NCBI GenBank assembly: GCA_965603075.1
Contig: CBFDBO010000007.1
Coordinates: forward strand, 66,743-130,742
Direction: 5' to 3'
Origin: JABJOR01 sp965603075
GTDB taxonomy: Bacteria > Pseudomonadota > Alphaproteobacteria > Rhodospirillales > Casp-alpha2
Length of the DNA: 64,000 nt
Below, in pieces: positions 37,155 through 46,882 of this stretch. Both the position numbers and the translations under genes were made by a program. Position 1 is the first letter of the stretch. The number at the start of each line of letters is the position of its first letter. The notes under the pieces are model-generated. The model searched no databases, was not told where the DNA came from, and saw only the letters and a list, made by a program, of their open reading frames with translations.

Positions 37155-37667
37155 TCATTTAGCTTTTTCATCAACGGCGTTGGGGTCCGTAATCTCGGTA
37201 AGAAGGGGGGGCAGGGAAGGATATTTAAATGAGGCGTACCGTAGAATTAAGACAGCAAAGGCCAGCAGCAGGATGCAGCTGGTAATGAGCAAGAGCCCAT
37301 AATGAGGGGTTTGGATCGCCGCCATCATGTCGACGTGTTCAAGATTGGCCATGCCGATTAACAGGCGTGTTAAGGCTGTCAGGGCAACATAAACCAGAAA
37401 GCGCACCGGCATGCGATTGGTGGTGAAGTAAATTCCAACCATGGCTCCCAGCTCAAGATAAATGAAAAGCAACAAAACATCTTCCACCGATGCATGGCCC
37501 TTTGAAACGATATGGAGGAATTCATAGGTGGCGGCCCAGACAATCGTGGCACCGATAGCGAACAGAGCTAATAAGTGGAATCCGTTCACCAGAATGTCAC
37601 CAAGCTTGAAAGTAACTTTTCTTAATCTCTGGTTGGCTGTAATTATTTGCTCTGCTGTTTTTATCAT
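37155..37667 (-). CDS. PsiE-family membrane protein
   Basis: A 170-residue protein with four membrane helices, matching the phosphate-starvation-inducible PsiE family (FHLLALFAIGATIVWAA, then LFIYLELGAMVGIYFTTNRM and PVRFLVYVALTALTRLLIG). The biochemical role of PsiE is not known. A GAGG box lies 7 bp before the ATG. It lies between the mttB-like gene and the MBL hydrolase on the minus strand; no phosphate-regulation box was recognised. Confidence 0.8.
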   Translation of the reverse strand: MIKTAEQIITANQRLRKVTFKLGDILVNGFHLLALFAIGATIVWAATYEFLHIVSKGHASVEDVLLLFIYLELGAMVGIYFTTNRMPVRFLVYVALTALTRLLIGMANLEHVDMMAAIQTPHYGLLLITSCILLLAFAVLILRYASFKYPSLPPLLTEITDPNAVDEKAK

Positions 37668-37819
37668 GCTGAAACCTCGACTTTGCTAAAATCAATTAAA
37701 ATGCCGTTGGTGCCTATAATATACCGTTTTGATTGTAAAGGATGCAAACGGTGTTCATTTGTTCTCTTTACTTTTTAACGTACCTATTATGATGCGCATG
37801 ATCGCATTCAGCAATTAAT

Positions 37820-39391
37820 TTATAAATCCGGAACGCCGCCTTCTTCATGACGAAGTTTGATAAAACGATCAAGTTCTTCATCAATGGCAGGGTCCAACGG
37901 GGGGGCGACATAGTTTTTGATGAGGTCTTTATAGATTTTATGAGCGCGCTGGGTCGTATCTTGTGAACCATTATCTCGCCAATTTTCAAAATTGCTCCAA
38001 TCAGATAGAATGGGCGTATAAAAGGCATTCTCATATCGATCGATGGTGTGTTGGGTACCAAAATAATGCCCGCCGGGGCCAACTTCTTCCATAACCTCAA
38101 TCGCCAACGCCTCAGGGGACGTATCCATAGGTTTTAGAAACTCAGCCATCATTTGAAGCATTTCCGCGTCGATAATAACTTTTTCAAAAGACGCACACAG
38201 CCCCCCTTCAATCCAACCCGCACCATGCATCATGACGTTACAGTGACCCAGCATGCATCCCCATATTGTCATTTGAGACTCGTAGACGGATTGCGCGTCC
38301 GGGGCGTTTGATGCATTTACGTTAGAAGCGCGGTAGGGCAAGTTATACCGCCTAGCAAGTTGACCGCCGATTATGGTGGCTTTGGAATGTTCAGGGGTGC
38401 CAAAAGCGGGGGAGCCGGATTTCATATCTACATTGGAGGTGAACCCCCCATAGACCGATGGTGCGCCAGGGTTCACCATTTGGATAAAGGCAATCCCCGC
38501 AAGGGCCTCTGCATTTTGCTGCACAAGCGCCCCCGCCATTGTAATCGGGGCCATGGCCCCCGCCAACGTAAAGGGCGTGATCACCACAGGTTGATTATGC
38601 CGCGCCATTTCGATGGTGCCTTCAAGCATGGGTGTATCGTACTGTAAGGGGGAATTGGCATTAACAACCGTGAAGAAGCTGGGCTGAGACTTGAGCTCTT
38701 TAATTGAAATACCGCGCGCGATACAGGTCATTTTAAGGGCGTCCTGTATGCGTTCTTTGCCCAAGGCATAGGAAAGACTGATTTTATCTGTCAGACGCGT
38801 TGCGGCTTGGAAAGCATCTAGGTGGCGCAGCCTTGGGGCTATATCGGTGGGCTCAACCGGGTACCCTGCATTAAAATGGACGATATTAAGACTTTGAGAG
38901 AGTTTTAATAAATCGCAATAATCATCAAACGTGCCCGCCCGTCTGGGGATATCGAGGGCAGATACATTGGGGGGACTAGCGACCATGCCGAAATTCAGAA
39001 CATTGCCGCCCCACGATAAATTGTGTTCGGGATTTCTGGCATGCACGGTGAATTGCGCGGGTGCTTTGGCAAGATACGCTTCAATCAATCCCTCGGGGAA
39101 GCGAACCCGCGTGGTGCTCTCGTCAACATCGGCGCCCGCCTCTTTAAGGATTGCACGGGCTTCGGGTAATAAGAAATTGATGCCTGTTTCACGCAATACG
39201 GTCAGGGACGCTTTATGAATATCCTCAACTTGATCATCGGAAATAAATTTAAAGGGCGGAAAGGGGGTTCTTACCGTATGCCACGGAAGTTGGTTAAAAC
39301 CAGATGCAGCACGCTCAGAGGTGTTTCTGCCAGATGCGTTTCTGCTACGTCGTTTACGGCGATTGTTATCAATCGTTGATGGATTTGACAT
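37820..39391 (-). CDS. MttB-superfamily methyltransferase (trimethylamine methyltransferase family), non-pyrrolysine
   Basis: A 523-residue protein of the MttB family: basic N-tail (RRKRRSRNASGRNTSERAAS), then the TIM-barrel core with SLTVLRETGINFLLPEARAI, TPFTLAGAMAPITMAGALVQ and GPGGHYFGTQHTIDRYENAF near the end. The frame is open with no internal amber codon, so it does not use pyrrolysine and belongs with the glycine-betaine-type (MtgB-like) members. These enzymes demethylate quaternary or tertiary amines, passing the methyl group to a corrinoid protein. It lies 216 bp downstream of the ABC permease gene and has a CAGGGG ribosome-binding site. No corrinoid protein gene is in the window. 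Confidence 0.88.
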   Translation of the reverse strand: MSNPSTIDNNRRKRRSRNASGRNTSERAASGFNQLPWHTVRTPFPPFKFISDDQVEDIHKASLTVLRETGINFLLPEARAILKEAGADVDESTTRVRFPEGLIEAYLAKAPAQFTVHARNPEHNLSWGGNVLNFGMVASPPNVSALDIPRRAGTFDDYCDLLKLSQSLNIVHFNAGYPVEPTDIAPRLRHLDAFQAATRLTDKISLSYALGKERIQDALKMTCIARGISIKELKSQPSFFTVVNANSPLQYDTPMLEGTIEMARHNQPVVITPFTLAGAMAPITMAGALVQQNAEALAGIAFIQMVNPGAPSVYGGFTSNVDMKSGSPAFGTPEHSKATIIGGQLARRYNLPYRASNVNASNAPDAQSVYESQMTIWGCMLGHCNVMMHGAGWIEGGLCASFEKVIIDAEMLQMMAEFLKPMDTSPEALAIEVMEEVGPGGHYFGTQHTIDRYENAFYTPILSDWSNFENWRDNGSQDTTQRAHKIYKDLIKNYVAPPLDPAIDEELDRFIKLRHEEGGVPDL

Positions 39392-39607
39392 GGTGCCCCT
39401 GTTTTTAGAAATGTTCTCGGCTTATTAAGACCTAATTTTTTGGATAGGGGAAACTCAAAAAATTTCTTAGAGTGAAGAATTAATTTGATAACAATGATTT
39501 AATTTCAATGATAGTGGCGAATTAATCTACCCGAAGATGATATCAGACAAAAAAATTAAACAGCCGGAACTACACCATAAAAAAAAACCTCTCCTCAGGG
39601 GGCTCAA

Positions 39608-40423
39608 TTAGTTACGGGAACGCCCCAATACCTGTGTCAGGATCAGTAACGTTGACGATACCAGAACCATTATGGTGGATATGGATGCAATGGTTGGATC
39701 AATCTGATCACGCAATGCATTAAACATGTTGCGTGTGAGTGTTGAATTCTCGCCGCCTGATATGAACATGGCAATAATGACTTCATCAAATGAAGACAAG
39801 AAAGATAAAAGCGCAGCCGTTACCACTGCAAACCGTATTTGCGGCAGCGTCACACTCATGAACGCCCGAAACCGTGAGGCCCCTAAATTACGCGCCGCCA
39901 TTTCAAGGTTTAAGTCAAAGCTCTTGAGGGCTGAGCTGACAATAATTAACACAAGGGGTAACGAATGAACCGTGTGGGCAATCACCAGACCGGGAATGGT
40001 GTTGACCATCTTGATTTGTACATAGACATAGAACACGCCAATAGCGATCAGGATAATCGGTATCATCATAGGGCTGATAAGCAAAATGAAAATAAATTGC
40101 CCGGCTTTGTGCTTGGAAACAAATAATCCATAGGCTGCGGCAACGCCAACCGGGGTAGCCACCAACATGGTTAGTGTAGCGACTTTGAATGATGTGCCCG
40201 TGGCCTGCATCCAGGAGGCTGAATTAAAATAGAACTCATACCAGCGCAGGGACCATTCCCGGGGAGGGAATTCCAGATACTGGGACGCCGAGAAAGACAT
40301 TGGGATAACAATCAACGTCGGGATAATAAGAAAAACCATGATCAGTACAGCAATACTATATAGCCATAAACGCTGTCGATGCGTGATCTGGGTTTCTGAG
40401 GCTGGTCTGTTTAGCCAATTCAT
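39608..40423 (-). CDS. PotC-type ABC transporter permease
   Basis: A 271-residue inner-membrane permease with six helices and the EAA-like coupling loop AARNLGASRFRAFMSVTLPQ. The order substrate-binding protein, ATPase, PotB-type, PotC-type is that of spermidine/putrescine-family importers. It starts 2 bp after the PotB-type gene ends. Members of this family take up polyamines, but others take up different cationic or quaternary compounds; the nearby demethylation genes favour a methylated amine. Confidence 0.9.
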   Translation of the reverse strand: MNWLNRPASETQITHRQRLWLYSIAVLIMVFLIIPTLIVIPMSFSASQYLEFPPREWSLRWYEFYFNSASWMQATGTSFKVATLTMLVATPVGVAAAYGLFVSKHKAGQFIFILLISPMMIPIILIAIGVFYVYVQIKMVNTIPGLVIAHTVHSLPLVLIIVSSALKSFDLNLEMAARNLGASRFRAFMSVTLPQIRFAVVTAALLSFLSSFDEVIIAMFISGGENSTLTRNMFNALRDQIDPTIASISTIMVLVSSTLLILTQVLGRSRN

Positions 40424-40425
40424 TG

Positions 40426-41349
40426 TCAGTGGCCCCCGCCAAGAATTTTATCAAGTTTTAACAGCTTTGAAGATACGAACAGAATGCTCATTGTGATAAC
40501 CAACAGAACCACACCCAGTGCGCTTGCCGCACCCCAGTTAAAGAAGAGTTCGATATTATTGGTGATCTGCATGGATACCATAATGACTTTGCCGCCACCA
40601 AGCACCGCTGGGGTAACATAAAACCCGAGACACAGCACAAAGACGATCAGCGTTCCGGCGAATAACCCAGGCAAGGAAAGTGGAAAAAATACCTGCCAAA
40701 ATGATTGTGATGGTGTCGCGCCTAAATTGGAAGAGGCCTTCATGTAATCTTGATTAATTGCTTTCATGGAACCATAAACGGGCAAGATTAAAAATGGCAC
40801 CATAATATGGACCATCCCGATCAGGGTTCCCGATAGATTATGAACCAGCTTAATCGGGTCATCCCATAACCCCGCATCAATACCCCAAGTATTGATTAAT
40901 CCCTTGCGTTGTAAAAGAACAAGCCATGCATATGTACGGACCAGTAACGATGTCCAAAAGGGCAAAAGCACCGTCAGCATACATATATTAGCAATTTTTG
41001 ATGGTAGCTGCGACAGGAAATAGGCCAGCGGATAACCTATCAGGATGCAAATGCCTGTTGTATAGACACTAACCTTGAACGTCGTCATGAAGATTCGAGC
41101 ATAGGATTTACTCTCGATCATGCGGGCATAATTTTCAAAAGAAAAACTGCCATCGTCAGCGAGGAAAGACAGATAGAAAAGCCAGGTAACTGGCAAGACC
41201 ATAATGATTATGACGGTGATGACCGCCGGGGCCGTTAATCCCAGCAGCATCCACCGCTCTCGTATTGCATTACGAAGCAAGCCCGCTTCATTTGGGCGAG
41301 AGGCTGTTTCGGACACGGTCTCAGACACGGTTTGGGACAGTGTATTCAC
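40426..41349 (-). CDS. PotB-type ABC transporter permease
   Basis: A 307-residue permease with six helices and the coupling loop ASSNLGATPSQSFWQVFFPL. It overlaps the ATPase gene by 4 bp. The N-terminal cytoplasmic tail contains a 12-bp coding repeat (SQTVSETVSETAS, DNA 41306-41341) not expected in the family, a mark of local tandem duplication. With the PotC-type protein it forms the membrane channel of the importer. Confidence 0.9.
   Translation of the reverse strand: MNTLSQTVSETVSETASRPNEAGLLRNAIRERWMLLGLTAPAVITVIIIMVLPVTWLFYLSFLADDGSFSFENYARMIESKSYARIFMTTFKVSVYTTGICILIGYPLAYFLSQLPSKIANICMLTVLLPFWTSLLVRTYAWLVLLQRKGLINTWGIDAGLWDDPIKLVHNLSGTLIGMVHIMVPFLILPVYGSMKAINQDYMKASSNLGATPSQSFWQVFFPLSLPGLFAGTLIVFVLCLGFYVTPAVLGGGKVIMVSMQITNNIELFFNWGAASALGVVLLVITMSILFVSSKLLKLDKILGGGH
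41306..41341. repeat. 12-bp imperfect tandem repeat in permease N-terminus
   Basis: Three units of GTTTCGGACACG / GTCTCAGACACG / GTTTGGGACAGT on the plus strand, in frame, giving the Ser-Glu-Thr-Val repeats of the PotB-type permease tail. Confidence 0.7.
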
Positions 41350-42443
41350 CGCGCACTCTCCTGAGCTGTTTCATCAGGAACGATAACCGTATCGTCACGG
41401 TGCATCCCAACATTCAGTTCATCACCGATATTAATATCATGCAGCATTTCATCTATTCGTGTTCCACTGCGAAGGATCAACTCTGTCCCATCTTTCAGTT
41501 TCACATATACCAACGCTGTATCACCTTGATAAACAACCTCGCTCACATGTCCGGTAAAGACGTTTGTATCTGGTGGTGTCTCGCCAATGATCGGTACCAG
41601 ACGTTCCGGTCTTACGACCAGAATGGACTTTTGGCCTTCTTGTGGATGAGTAGAGGAAACAATTGGCCGATTGTCATACTGCAGTTTGTCACCACTGCCG
41701 CTTAAGTTCAGAAATGTGGATTCACCAATAAAGTCCGCAACAAATTTGTTGGCGGGGTTATTGTAAATTTCTTTCGGCGTTGCAAGCTGCATCAGCTTGC
41801 CTTCATTAATGACGGCAATTCGATCGGACATGGTCAGGGCTTCACGTTGATCGTGGGTAACATAAACTGTCGTCATACCAAGCTTTTCATGCATATGACG
41901 CAGTTCAATCTGCATATGGTCCCGTAATTTTTTATCAAGAGCTGAAAGCGGTTCGTCCATCAAGACAATGCGGGGCCTGAAGACAATAGCACGAGCCAGA
42001 GCGACACGTTGTTTCTGGCCACCGGATAATTGATTGATCTGGCGTTCGCCATAGCCGCCGAGTTGTACGGTCTCAAGAGCTTGCTCAACACGCTCGGCGA
42101 TTTCACTCTTTTGAATTTTTCGCAATTTTAGTGAGTAACCTATATTTGCAGCAACGCTCATATGCGGAAACAAAGCATAATTCTGAAAAACCATTCCCAC
42201 ATTGCGTAAGTGCGGCGGTTTTAAAATAACTTCTTCATCACCAAACTTAACGCTACCACAATCCGGACGGGTGAACCCCGCCAGAGCCATCAATAGTGTC
42301 GTCTTGCCGGAACCGGAAGGACCGAGAAGTGTTAGAAATTCCCCGCTCTTTACCTGCAAGTCTACATTATCAAGTGCATAAACTTCACCATAGGTTTTTG
42401 TAATTCCGGAAATTGTGATCGGCAGCGATTCTGCTTCAGACAT
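41346..42443 (-). CDS. PotA-type ABC transporter ATP-binding protein
   Basis: A 365-residue ATPase with all motifs: Walker A GPSGSGKTTLL (about 39-49), Q-loop VFQNYALFPH, signature LSGGQKQRVALARA, Walker B RIVLMDEPLSALD and H-loop YVTHDQ. The last 120 residues are a TOBE-type regulatory domain (TGHVSEVVYQGDTALVYVKL). It powers the importer formed by the two downstream permeases. It is preceded by an intrinsic hairpin that separates it from the more highly expressed binding protein. Confidence 0.94.
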   Translation of the reverse strand: MSEAESLPITISGITKTYGEVYALDNVDLQVKSGEFLTLLGPSGSGKTTLLMALAGFTRPDCGSVKFGDEEVILKPPHLRNVGMVFQNYALFPHMSVAANIGYSLKLRKIQKSEIAERVEQALETVQLGGYGERQINQLSGGQKQRVALARAIVFRPRIVLMDEPLSALDKKLRDHMQIELRHMHEKLGMTTVYVTHDQREALTMSDRIAVINEGKLMQLATPKEIYNNPANKFVADFIGESTFLNLSGSGDKLQYDNRPIVSSTHPQEGQKSILVVRPERLVPIIGETPPDTNVFTGHVSEVVYQGDTALVYVKLKDGTELILRSGTRIDEMLHDINIGDELNVGMHRDDTVIVPDETAQESAR

Positions 42444-42486
42444 AATAAATCTCGCCCGTCAGTCATATTTTTATTTTTAAGAAAAA

Positions 42487-42514
42487 TTGGGCGGTGCCCT
42501 TAGACACCGCCCAA
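42487..42514 (-). terminator. intrinsic hairpin between binding-protein and ATPase genes
   Basis: A perfect 10-bp GC-rich stem TTGGGCGGTG / CACCGCCCAA with an 8-nt loop, followed on the minus strand by a T-rich run (TTTTTCTT). It lies 12 bp after the binding-protein stop and before the ATPase gene of the same operon, so it likely lets only part of the transcripts pass, keeping binding protein in excess. Confidence 0.85.
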
Positions 42515-42525
42515 AATAGTGAGAC

Positions 42526-43617
42526 TTACTCTGTCAGCATATCCTGGAACATGGCTGAAGCTTTTTTATCAAAACGAGCATACCACGCCAGACCTTCTTC
42601 ATCTACAGTGAGCTGTTGAGCAGCGTTATCAGGGTGGGATGGCAAGGAACGGGCTAGAGCCTCATCAATAACTCCCAGATCGAAGGCAGCTTTGTTGGCC
42701 GGGCCATAGGTTATATACAATGGCAAATTAGCCTGCATCTCAGCGCTACTGATTTTATTCAGGAACTTCATGGCTAGATCCTTGTTTGGTGCACCTTTTG
42801 GAATGGCAAAGCAATCAAAGTCCAGCAATCCATCTTCAAAAGTATAGGATACTTTTGCGCCATCTTTCTTGGCAACATCAAAGCGGCCATTCCAGCCAGA
42901 GGTCATATCGACTTCGCCATCTTTCATCAATTGCGCGTGTTGAGCACCGGATTTCCACCAGACAGCAACATGAGGTTTGATTTCACGCAACTTGTTGATG
43001 GCGCGCTCAAGACCTGCTTCGGTAGAGAGGGTTTTATAAACCTGATCGCGCGGAACGCCATCGGCCATCAGAGCAAATTCTACATTGCCACTGAACTTAT
43101 TACGCAAGGAGCGGGCGCCCGGAAATTTCTCAACATCCCAGAAATCAGCCCACGTTTGGGGACCGTTCTCACCATATGTGTCGGTATTCCATGCTGCAAC
43201 GGAGGAAAACACATCACTGCCCACACAATAATCATTAAACATTCCAGGATAGAACGTGGATACGTCAACGATATTGTAATCAATTGGCTCCAGAATACCT
43301 TCCGCACCAGCGCGTGCGGCACCGGTTGCACCGGATACGACGAGATCCCAACCGACGGCGCCGGCTTTCACTTTAAGGCGGACATCAGACATGCCACCGA
43401 AAGTTTCTTCGATAACGGTGATACCCATTTCTTTTCCACCAGGAATAAATAGCGCTTTACTCTGAGCGTCCTGATAAGCCCCTCCCCATGATGCAATCGA
43501 TACAGAATCAGCGGCTTGTGACGTTCCTGCCAGTGCGGTTGACAATACAATTCCGGTTGCCACGGCTGTTGCTTTTTTAATAAAACTCTGACGATTTATT
43601 TTATAACTTTTTCCCAT
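42526..43617 (-). CDS. PotD-type extracellular solute-binding protein
   Basis: A 363-residue periplasmic binding protein. The signal peptide runs to about GTSQAADS; the mature protein begins SVSIASWGGAYQDAQ, typical of the PotD/spermidine-putrescine family, with later LMKDGEVDMTSGWNGR and FAIPKGAPNKDLAMKFLN. The ATG at 43615-43617 is chosen because GAGGGA precedes it closely; an upstream start at 43641 would add eight unlikely residues. It heads the ABC operon. The ligand cannot be told from sequence; polyamine or a quaternary amine are the leading options. Confidence 0.9.
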   Translation of the reverse strand: MGKSYKINRQSFIKKATAVATGIVLSTALAGTSQAADSVSIASWGGAYQDAQSKALFIPGGKEMGITVIEETFGGMSDVRLKVKAGAVGWDLVVSGATGAARAGAEGILEPIDYNIVDVSTFYPGMFNDYCVGSDVFSSVAAWNTDTYGENGPQTWADFWDVEKFPGARSLRNKFSGNVEFALMADGVPRDQVYKTLSTEAGLERAINKLREIKPHVAVWWKSGAQHAQLMKDGEVDMTSGWNGRFDVAKKDGAKVSYTFEDGLLDFDCFAIPKGAPNKDLAMKFLNKISSAEMQANLPLYITYGPANKAAFDLGVIDEALARSLPSHPDNAAQQLTVDEEGLAWYARFDKKASAMFQDMLTE

Positions 43618-43844
43618 TTTATTCCCTCTTCGGTTAAACACTTTAATAAAAATTTAGTTCTTACCTGCCAATAAACTTTAGTCTTCAACGTACTTTTCGC
43701 TCATAGTTGCGCAGTTTTTTATAGTTCCTCTAATATTGTAAATTTTACTGTAGATATTTAATTTTTTTTATTCAATAACTAAATAAACTTTATGTCAGAT
43801 AATCAACTCATACCATCTTTAAGTTGCTAAGGTCGTCGGTTTTT

Positions 43845-45881
43845 CTAGATATCTTTACAAAGCCGTAAAGCATCATATATGGCGGCGTGGATATTACGGC
43901 TGGAAACCGCGTCACCAATTCTGAATAATCTATACCCTTGAGTGTCCGGTGACGGCTGGGGGGTATTTGTTCTCAAGGCATCATAATCAATCGTGCCCTT
44001 GTTGATCGATGAGTCGCGCATTTCTTGGAATATATCATCAAAAGGAACCGTGCCGTGCTCAACGACCATATAGTCCACAGTGCGTTCGATCTGTGGTCCG
44101 CCGTATTCGTTACTAAATAAGGCTTTCAGTTTATTCCCTTGTTTGGTGACCGATTGCAAACGATGATCGGGTGTCAGGGTGACGCCTTTTTTGTAGAAAT
44201 GCTCCATATAAATGGGGAAATTCAGCGTGCCCATTTCCACGGCGGGTGATCTATCGGGTGTTACAAATTCAACCGATATGTTTTTGTCATCCGATAAATA
44301 ATCGGCGCAGGAGGGCCCTTGATGTTGGCCATTGTCATCGTAGACCAATACGCTGCCAGAGATTTGAGAACCGGCAAGAACATCCCAAACGCTCAGGCAA
44401 TGTTCCCCCCCGTCGACATAATCGGTATCGGGTAATCCACCACTTGCGATGATAACCACATCGGGGGTTTCTGCTTCAATGGATTGTTTATCGGCAAAAG
44501 TATTCCAACGGATATCCACACCAAGCTGATCAATTTGTAATTTCAGCCAATCCACAATGCCAATTAAATCTTTACGCCAACTGGCTTTGGCCGCCAATAC
44601 GATTTGTCCCCCAAGCTCGCCCGTGGCTTCAAACAAAACCACATCATGTCCGCGCATTGATGATACCCGCGCGGCTTCCATGCCCGCCGGACCACCGCCG
44701 ACAATGACAATTTTTTGCTTGGGACCGTCTGATTTTTTAATCTGGTGCGGCATGGTGGCCTCTCGCCCCGTGGCAGGGTTATGGATGCACAATGTTTCGC
44801 CGCCTTCATAAATACGATCAAGGCAATACCCGGCACCGATACACGGGCGGATATTATCCTCATTCCCCGATTGCAATTTCTTGACGATGTGGGGATCGGC
44901 AATATGGGCACGTACCATGCCCACCATATCCAATAAGCCTTCCTCAATAGCGTACCGGGCGGATGATAGATCGGCGATGCGGCAAGCATGGAAAACCGGA
45001 ACAGAAATTTTTGAACGAATGGAGCCAATCATAGAAACCCAAGGGGCCAGAGCAAAATGCATGGCGGGGATGTGATAAGCCAGTTGATGATTGGTATCGA
45101 TGCGGCCGATGTTTAAGGTCATGTAATCAATCATGCCCGTCTCGGAGATCACTTTTGCGGCCTCCGCACCTTCATCGAGATCGATACCGCCCTGCGTGCG
45201 TTCATTGAGCCCCTGCCGGATACCCAAAATAAAATCGGAACCCACGGCGTCGCGCATGGCCTCAATAACTTCCAACGTAAAACGCAATCTATTATCAAAA
45301 GACCCACCATATTCATCGGTTCTTATATTGCTTAAAGGCGAGAAGAATTGTTCTAGTAGATGACCATGTTGCAACACTTCACAGCCATCGAGCCCGCCGT
45401 CCTGACATCTTTTCGCAGCCTCAGCGTAGGCGCGACGAATGCGTTTGATATCATCCTTGTCCATTGCTTTGGGAAAACCCCGGTGGGCGGGTTCGCGTAC
45501 CCGGCTGGGGGCGGTGACGGGCAACCAATCACCAGCGTTCCAAACCGTTCGCCGTCCCATGTGCGTGACCTGGCAAATCAGGGCGCAATCATGTTTATGA
45601 ATGCGGTCCGCGAACTCTTTAAAATAAGGAACAACACGATCATCCCCCACATAGAGCTGACCAAAGACCGAGGGACTGTCGGGGGAGATGTTTGATGATC
45701 CGCCAAACATGGTCATGGCAATGCCACCCTTGGCCTTTTCTTCATGGTACAATTGATAGCGTTCGGCGGGCATGCCATCCACAGGATACGAGGGGGCATG
45801 AGGTGTGGACATGATCCTGTTTTTCAAGGTTAAATGCTTTAATTTAAATGGCTGCAATAAAATATCTTGTTTTTTAACCAT
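43845..45881 (-). CDS. FMN/FAD/Fe-S demethylase of the trimethylamine dehydrogenase / DgcA type
   Basis: A 678-residue protein with an old-yellow-enzyme TIM barrel (about 8-340), an iron-sulfur segment CIGAGYCLDRIYEGGETLC, and a C-terminal FAD/NAD-binding half (KIVIVGGGPAGMEAARVSSM). The length and order match trimethylamine dehydrogenase and especially DgcA, the dimethylglycine demethylase subunit of Pseudomonas, and the N-methylproline (stachydrine) demethylases. The Cys spacing (Cys-x5-Cys) fits this last group rather than trimethylamine dehydrogenase itself. The start at 45881 is preferred since GGGGGAT lies just upstream. It removes an N-methyl group, releasing formaldehyde. It is divergent from a DapA-family gene. 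Confidence 0.88.
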   Translation of the reverse strand: MVKKQDILLQPFKLKHLTLKNRIMSTPHAPSYPVDGMPAERYQLYHEEKAKGGIAMTMFGGSSNISPDSPSVFGQLYVGDDRVVPYFKEFADRIHKHDCALICQVTHMGRRTVWNAGDWLPVTAPSRVREPAHRGFPKAMDKDDIKRIRRAYAEAAKRCQDGGLDGCEVLQHGHLLEQFFSPLSNIRTDEYGGSFDNRLRFTLEVIEAMRDAVGSDFILGIRQGLNERTQGGIDLDEGAEAAKVISETGMIDYMTLNIGRIDTNHQLAYHIPAMHFALAPWVSMIGSIRSKISVPVFHACRIADLSSARYAIEEGLLDMVGMVRAHIADPHIVKKLQSGNEDNIRPCIGAGYCLDRIYEGGETLCIHNPATGREATMPHQIKKSDGPKQKIVIVGGGPAGMEAARVSSMRGHDVVLFEATGELGGQIVLAAKASWRKDLIGIVDWLKLQIDQLGVDIRWNTFADKQSIEAETPDVVIIASGGLPDTDYVDGGEHCLSVWDVLAGSQISGSVLVYDDNGQHQGPSCADYLSDDKNISVEFVTPDRSPAVEMGTLNFPIYMEHFYKKGVTLTPDHRLQSVTKQGNKLKALFSNEYGGPQIERTVDYMVVEHGTVPFDDIFQEMRDSSINKGTIDYDALRTNTPQPSPDTQGYRLFRIGDAVSSRNIHAAIYDALRLCKDI

Positions 45882-45914
45882 CTTATCCCCCACTATTCCC
45901 ATAATCGCTAAGGT

Positions 45915-45950
45915 TCTAATTCATAGTCTAATTCACATTCTATTTCACAG
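45915..45950. repeat. three 12-bp tandem repeats in a divergent promoter region
   Basis: Units TCTAATTCATAG, TCTAATTCACAT and TCTATTTCACAG lie head to tail between the demethylase gene (minus) and the DapA-family gene (plus). The spacing near one helical turn plus could place a regulator on one DNA face, or it may simply be another local duplication. Confidence 0.7.
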
Positions 45951-46006
45951 TACGGACAAGTTATCGTAAATTCCACAATAATGATGATAAAAATTTGGAG
46001 TAACCC

Positions 46007-46882
46007 ATGAAATTATCCGGCGTTCACACCCCAATCGTCACCCCTTTTCACCAAGATGGCTCAATCGATTATCGGTCCTTAGAAAAGGTCATTGAATTTC
46101 AGTTAAAAAACGGGGCGAGTGGTATCATACCCGGTGGTTCAACGGGTGAGTTTTACGCTATGACCCCAGAAGAACGCCACGACCTAAACGCATTTGTAAA
46201 AAATGCCGTTGGCAACAGAGCGGTCTTAATTGCAGGGGCAAATGCAACGACCACGGAAGACGTTATCAGTTATTGTCAGGACGCCGAAAATTTAGGCTAT
46301 GACGGGGTTATGTTAGCGCCGCCTTATTACTCGCTGCCCGCCCCAGACGAGCTTCTCAAACATTTTAAGTTGGTCTTGGAAAACATGGGACTGCCGCTTG
46401 TGCTCTATAATTTTCCCGGACGGGCAGGGGTGGAAATTGGCTATGATGTGTTGGACGGATTGGCCGATCACCCTCAATTGGTTGCCATTAAAGAAAGCTC
46501 GGGTGATCTATCGCGGGTTATAACAATCCGCAATGATTACCAAGGATCAATTCAATTGGTCTGTGGATCAGACGACCAAGCCTATGATTATTTTGCTTGG
46601 GGCGTTGAAGCGTGGATTGCCGGTGGCGCAAATGCCGCGCCCGCCGAACATAGCGCAATCATCGACGCCGCGGTTCAGGGTAATCTTTTGGAAGCGCGCG
46701 ATCATATGGATAAATTGATGCCTTATTTGCTAAACATTGAAAGTGGCAAGTATGTGCAAAAGGTCAAATACGCCATGGAATTGGCGGGTGTTCCCTGCGG
46801 CCCGACACGCGCCCCCATGATGGCATTAAGCGAGGTAGAGAAAGCTTCTGTTCAGGCTGATTTCAGTGTTATGAAAGAGTAG
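46007..46882 (+). CDS. DapA/N-acetylneuraminate-lyase family aldolase
   Basis: A 291-residue class I aldolase of the dihydrodipicolinate synthase family. The Schiff-base Lys is Lys162 (LVAIKESSGD), the helper Tyr is in LVLYNFPGRAGV (Tyr134), and the pyruvate-binding GGSTGEF is at 43-49. The family covers DapA, sialic acid lyase, 2-keto-3-deoxy-sugar and hydroxyproline-pathway enzymes. Since it faces a demethylase and has a catabolic neighbourhood, a catabolic aldolase or the hydroxyproline-type deaminase is more likely than true DapA. A GGAGTAACCC box precedes the ATG. Confidence 0.87.
   Translation: MKLSGVHTPIVTPFHQDGSIDYRSLEKVIEFQLKNGASGIIPGGSTGEFYAMTPEERHDLNAFVKNAVGNRAVLIAGANATTTEDVISYCQDAENLGYDGVMLAPPYYSLPAPDELLKHFKLVLENMGLPLVLYNFPGRAGVEIGYDVLDGLADHPQLVAIKESSGDLSRVITIRNDYQGSIQLVCGSDDQAYDYFAWGVEAWIAGGANAAPAEHSAIIDAAVQGNLLEARDHMDKLMPYLLNIESGKYVQKVKYAMELAGVPCGPTRAPMMALSEVEKASVQADFSVMKE

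Noticed and set aside
39578..39605. Terminator after the PotC-type gene
   Set aside because: A run of nine T on the minus strand is present, but the preceding CCCCCTGAGGAGAGG forms no stable stem.
44564..45028. Minus-strand ORF in another frame of the demethylase gene
   Set aside because: Fully contained in the flavoprotein gene, and its product resembles no known protein.
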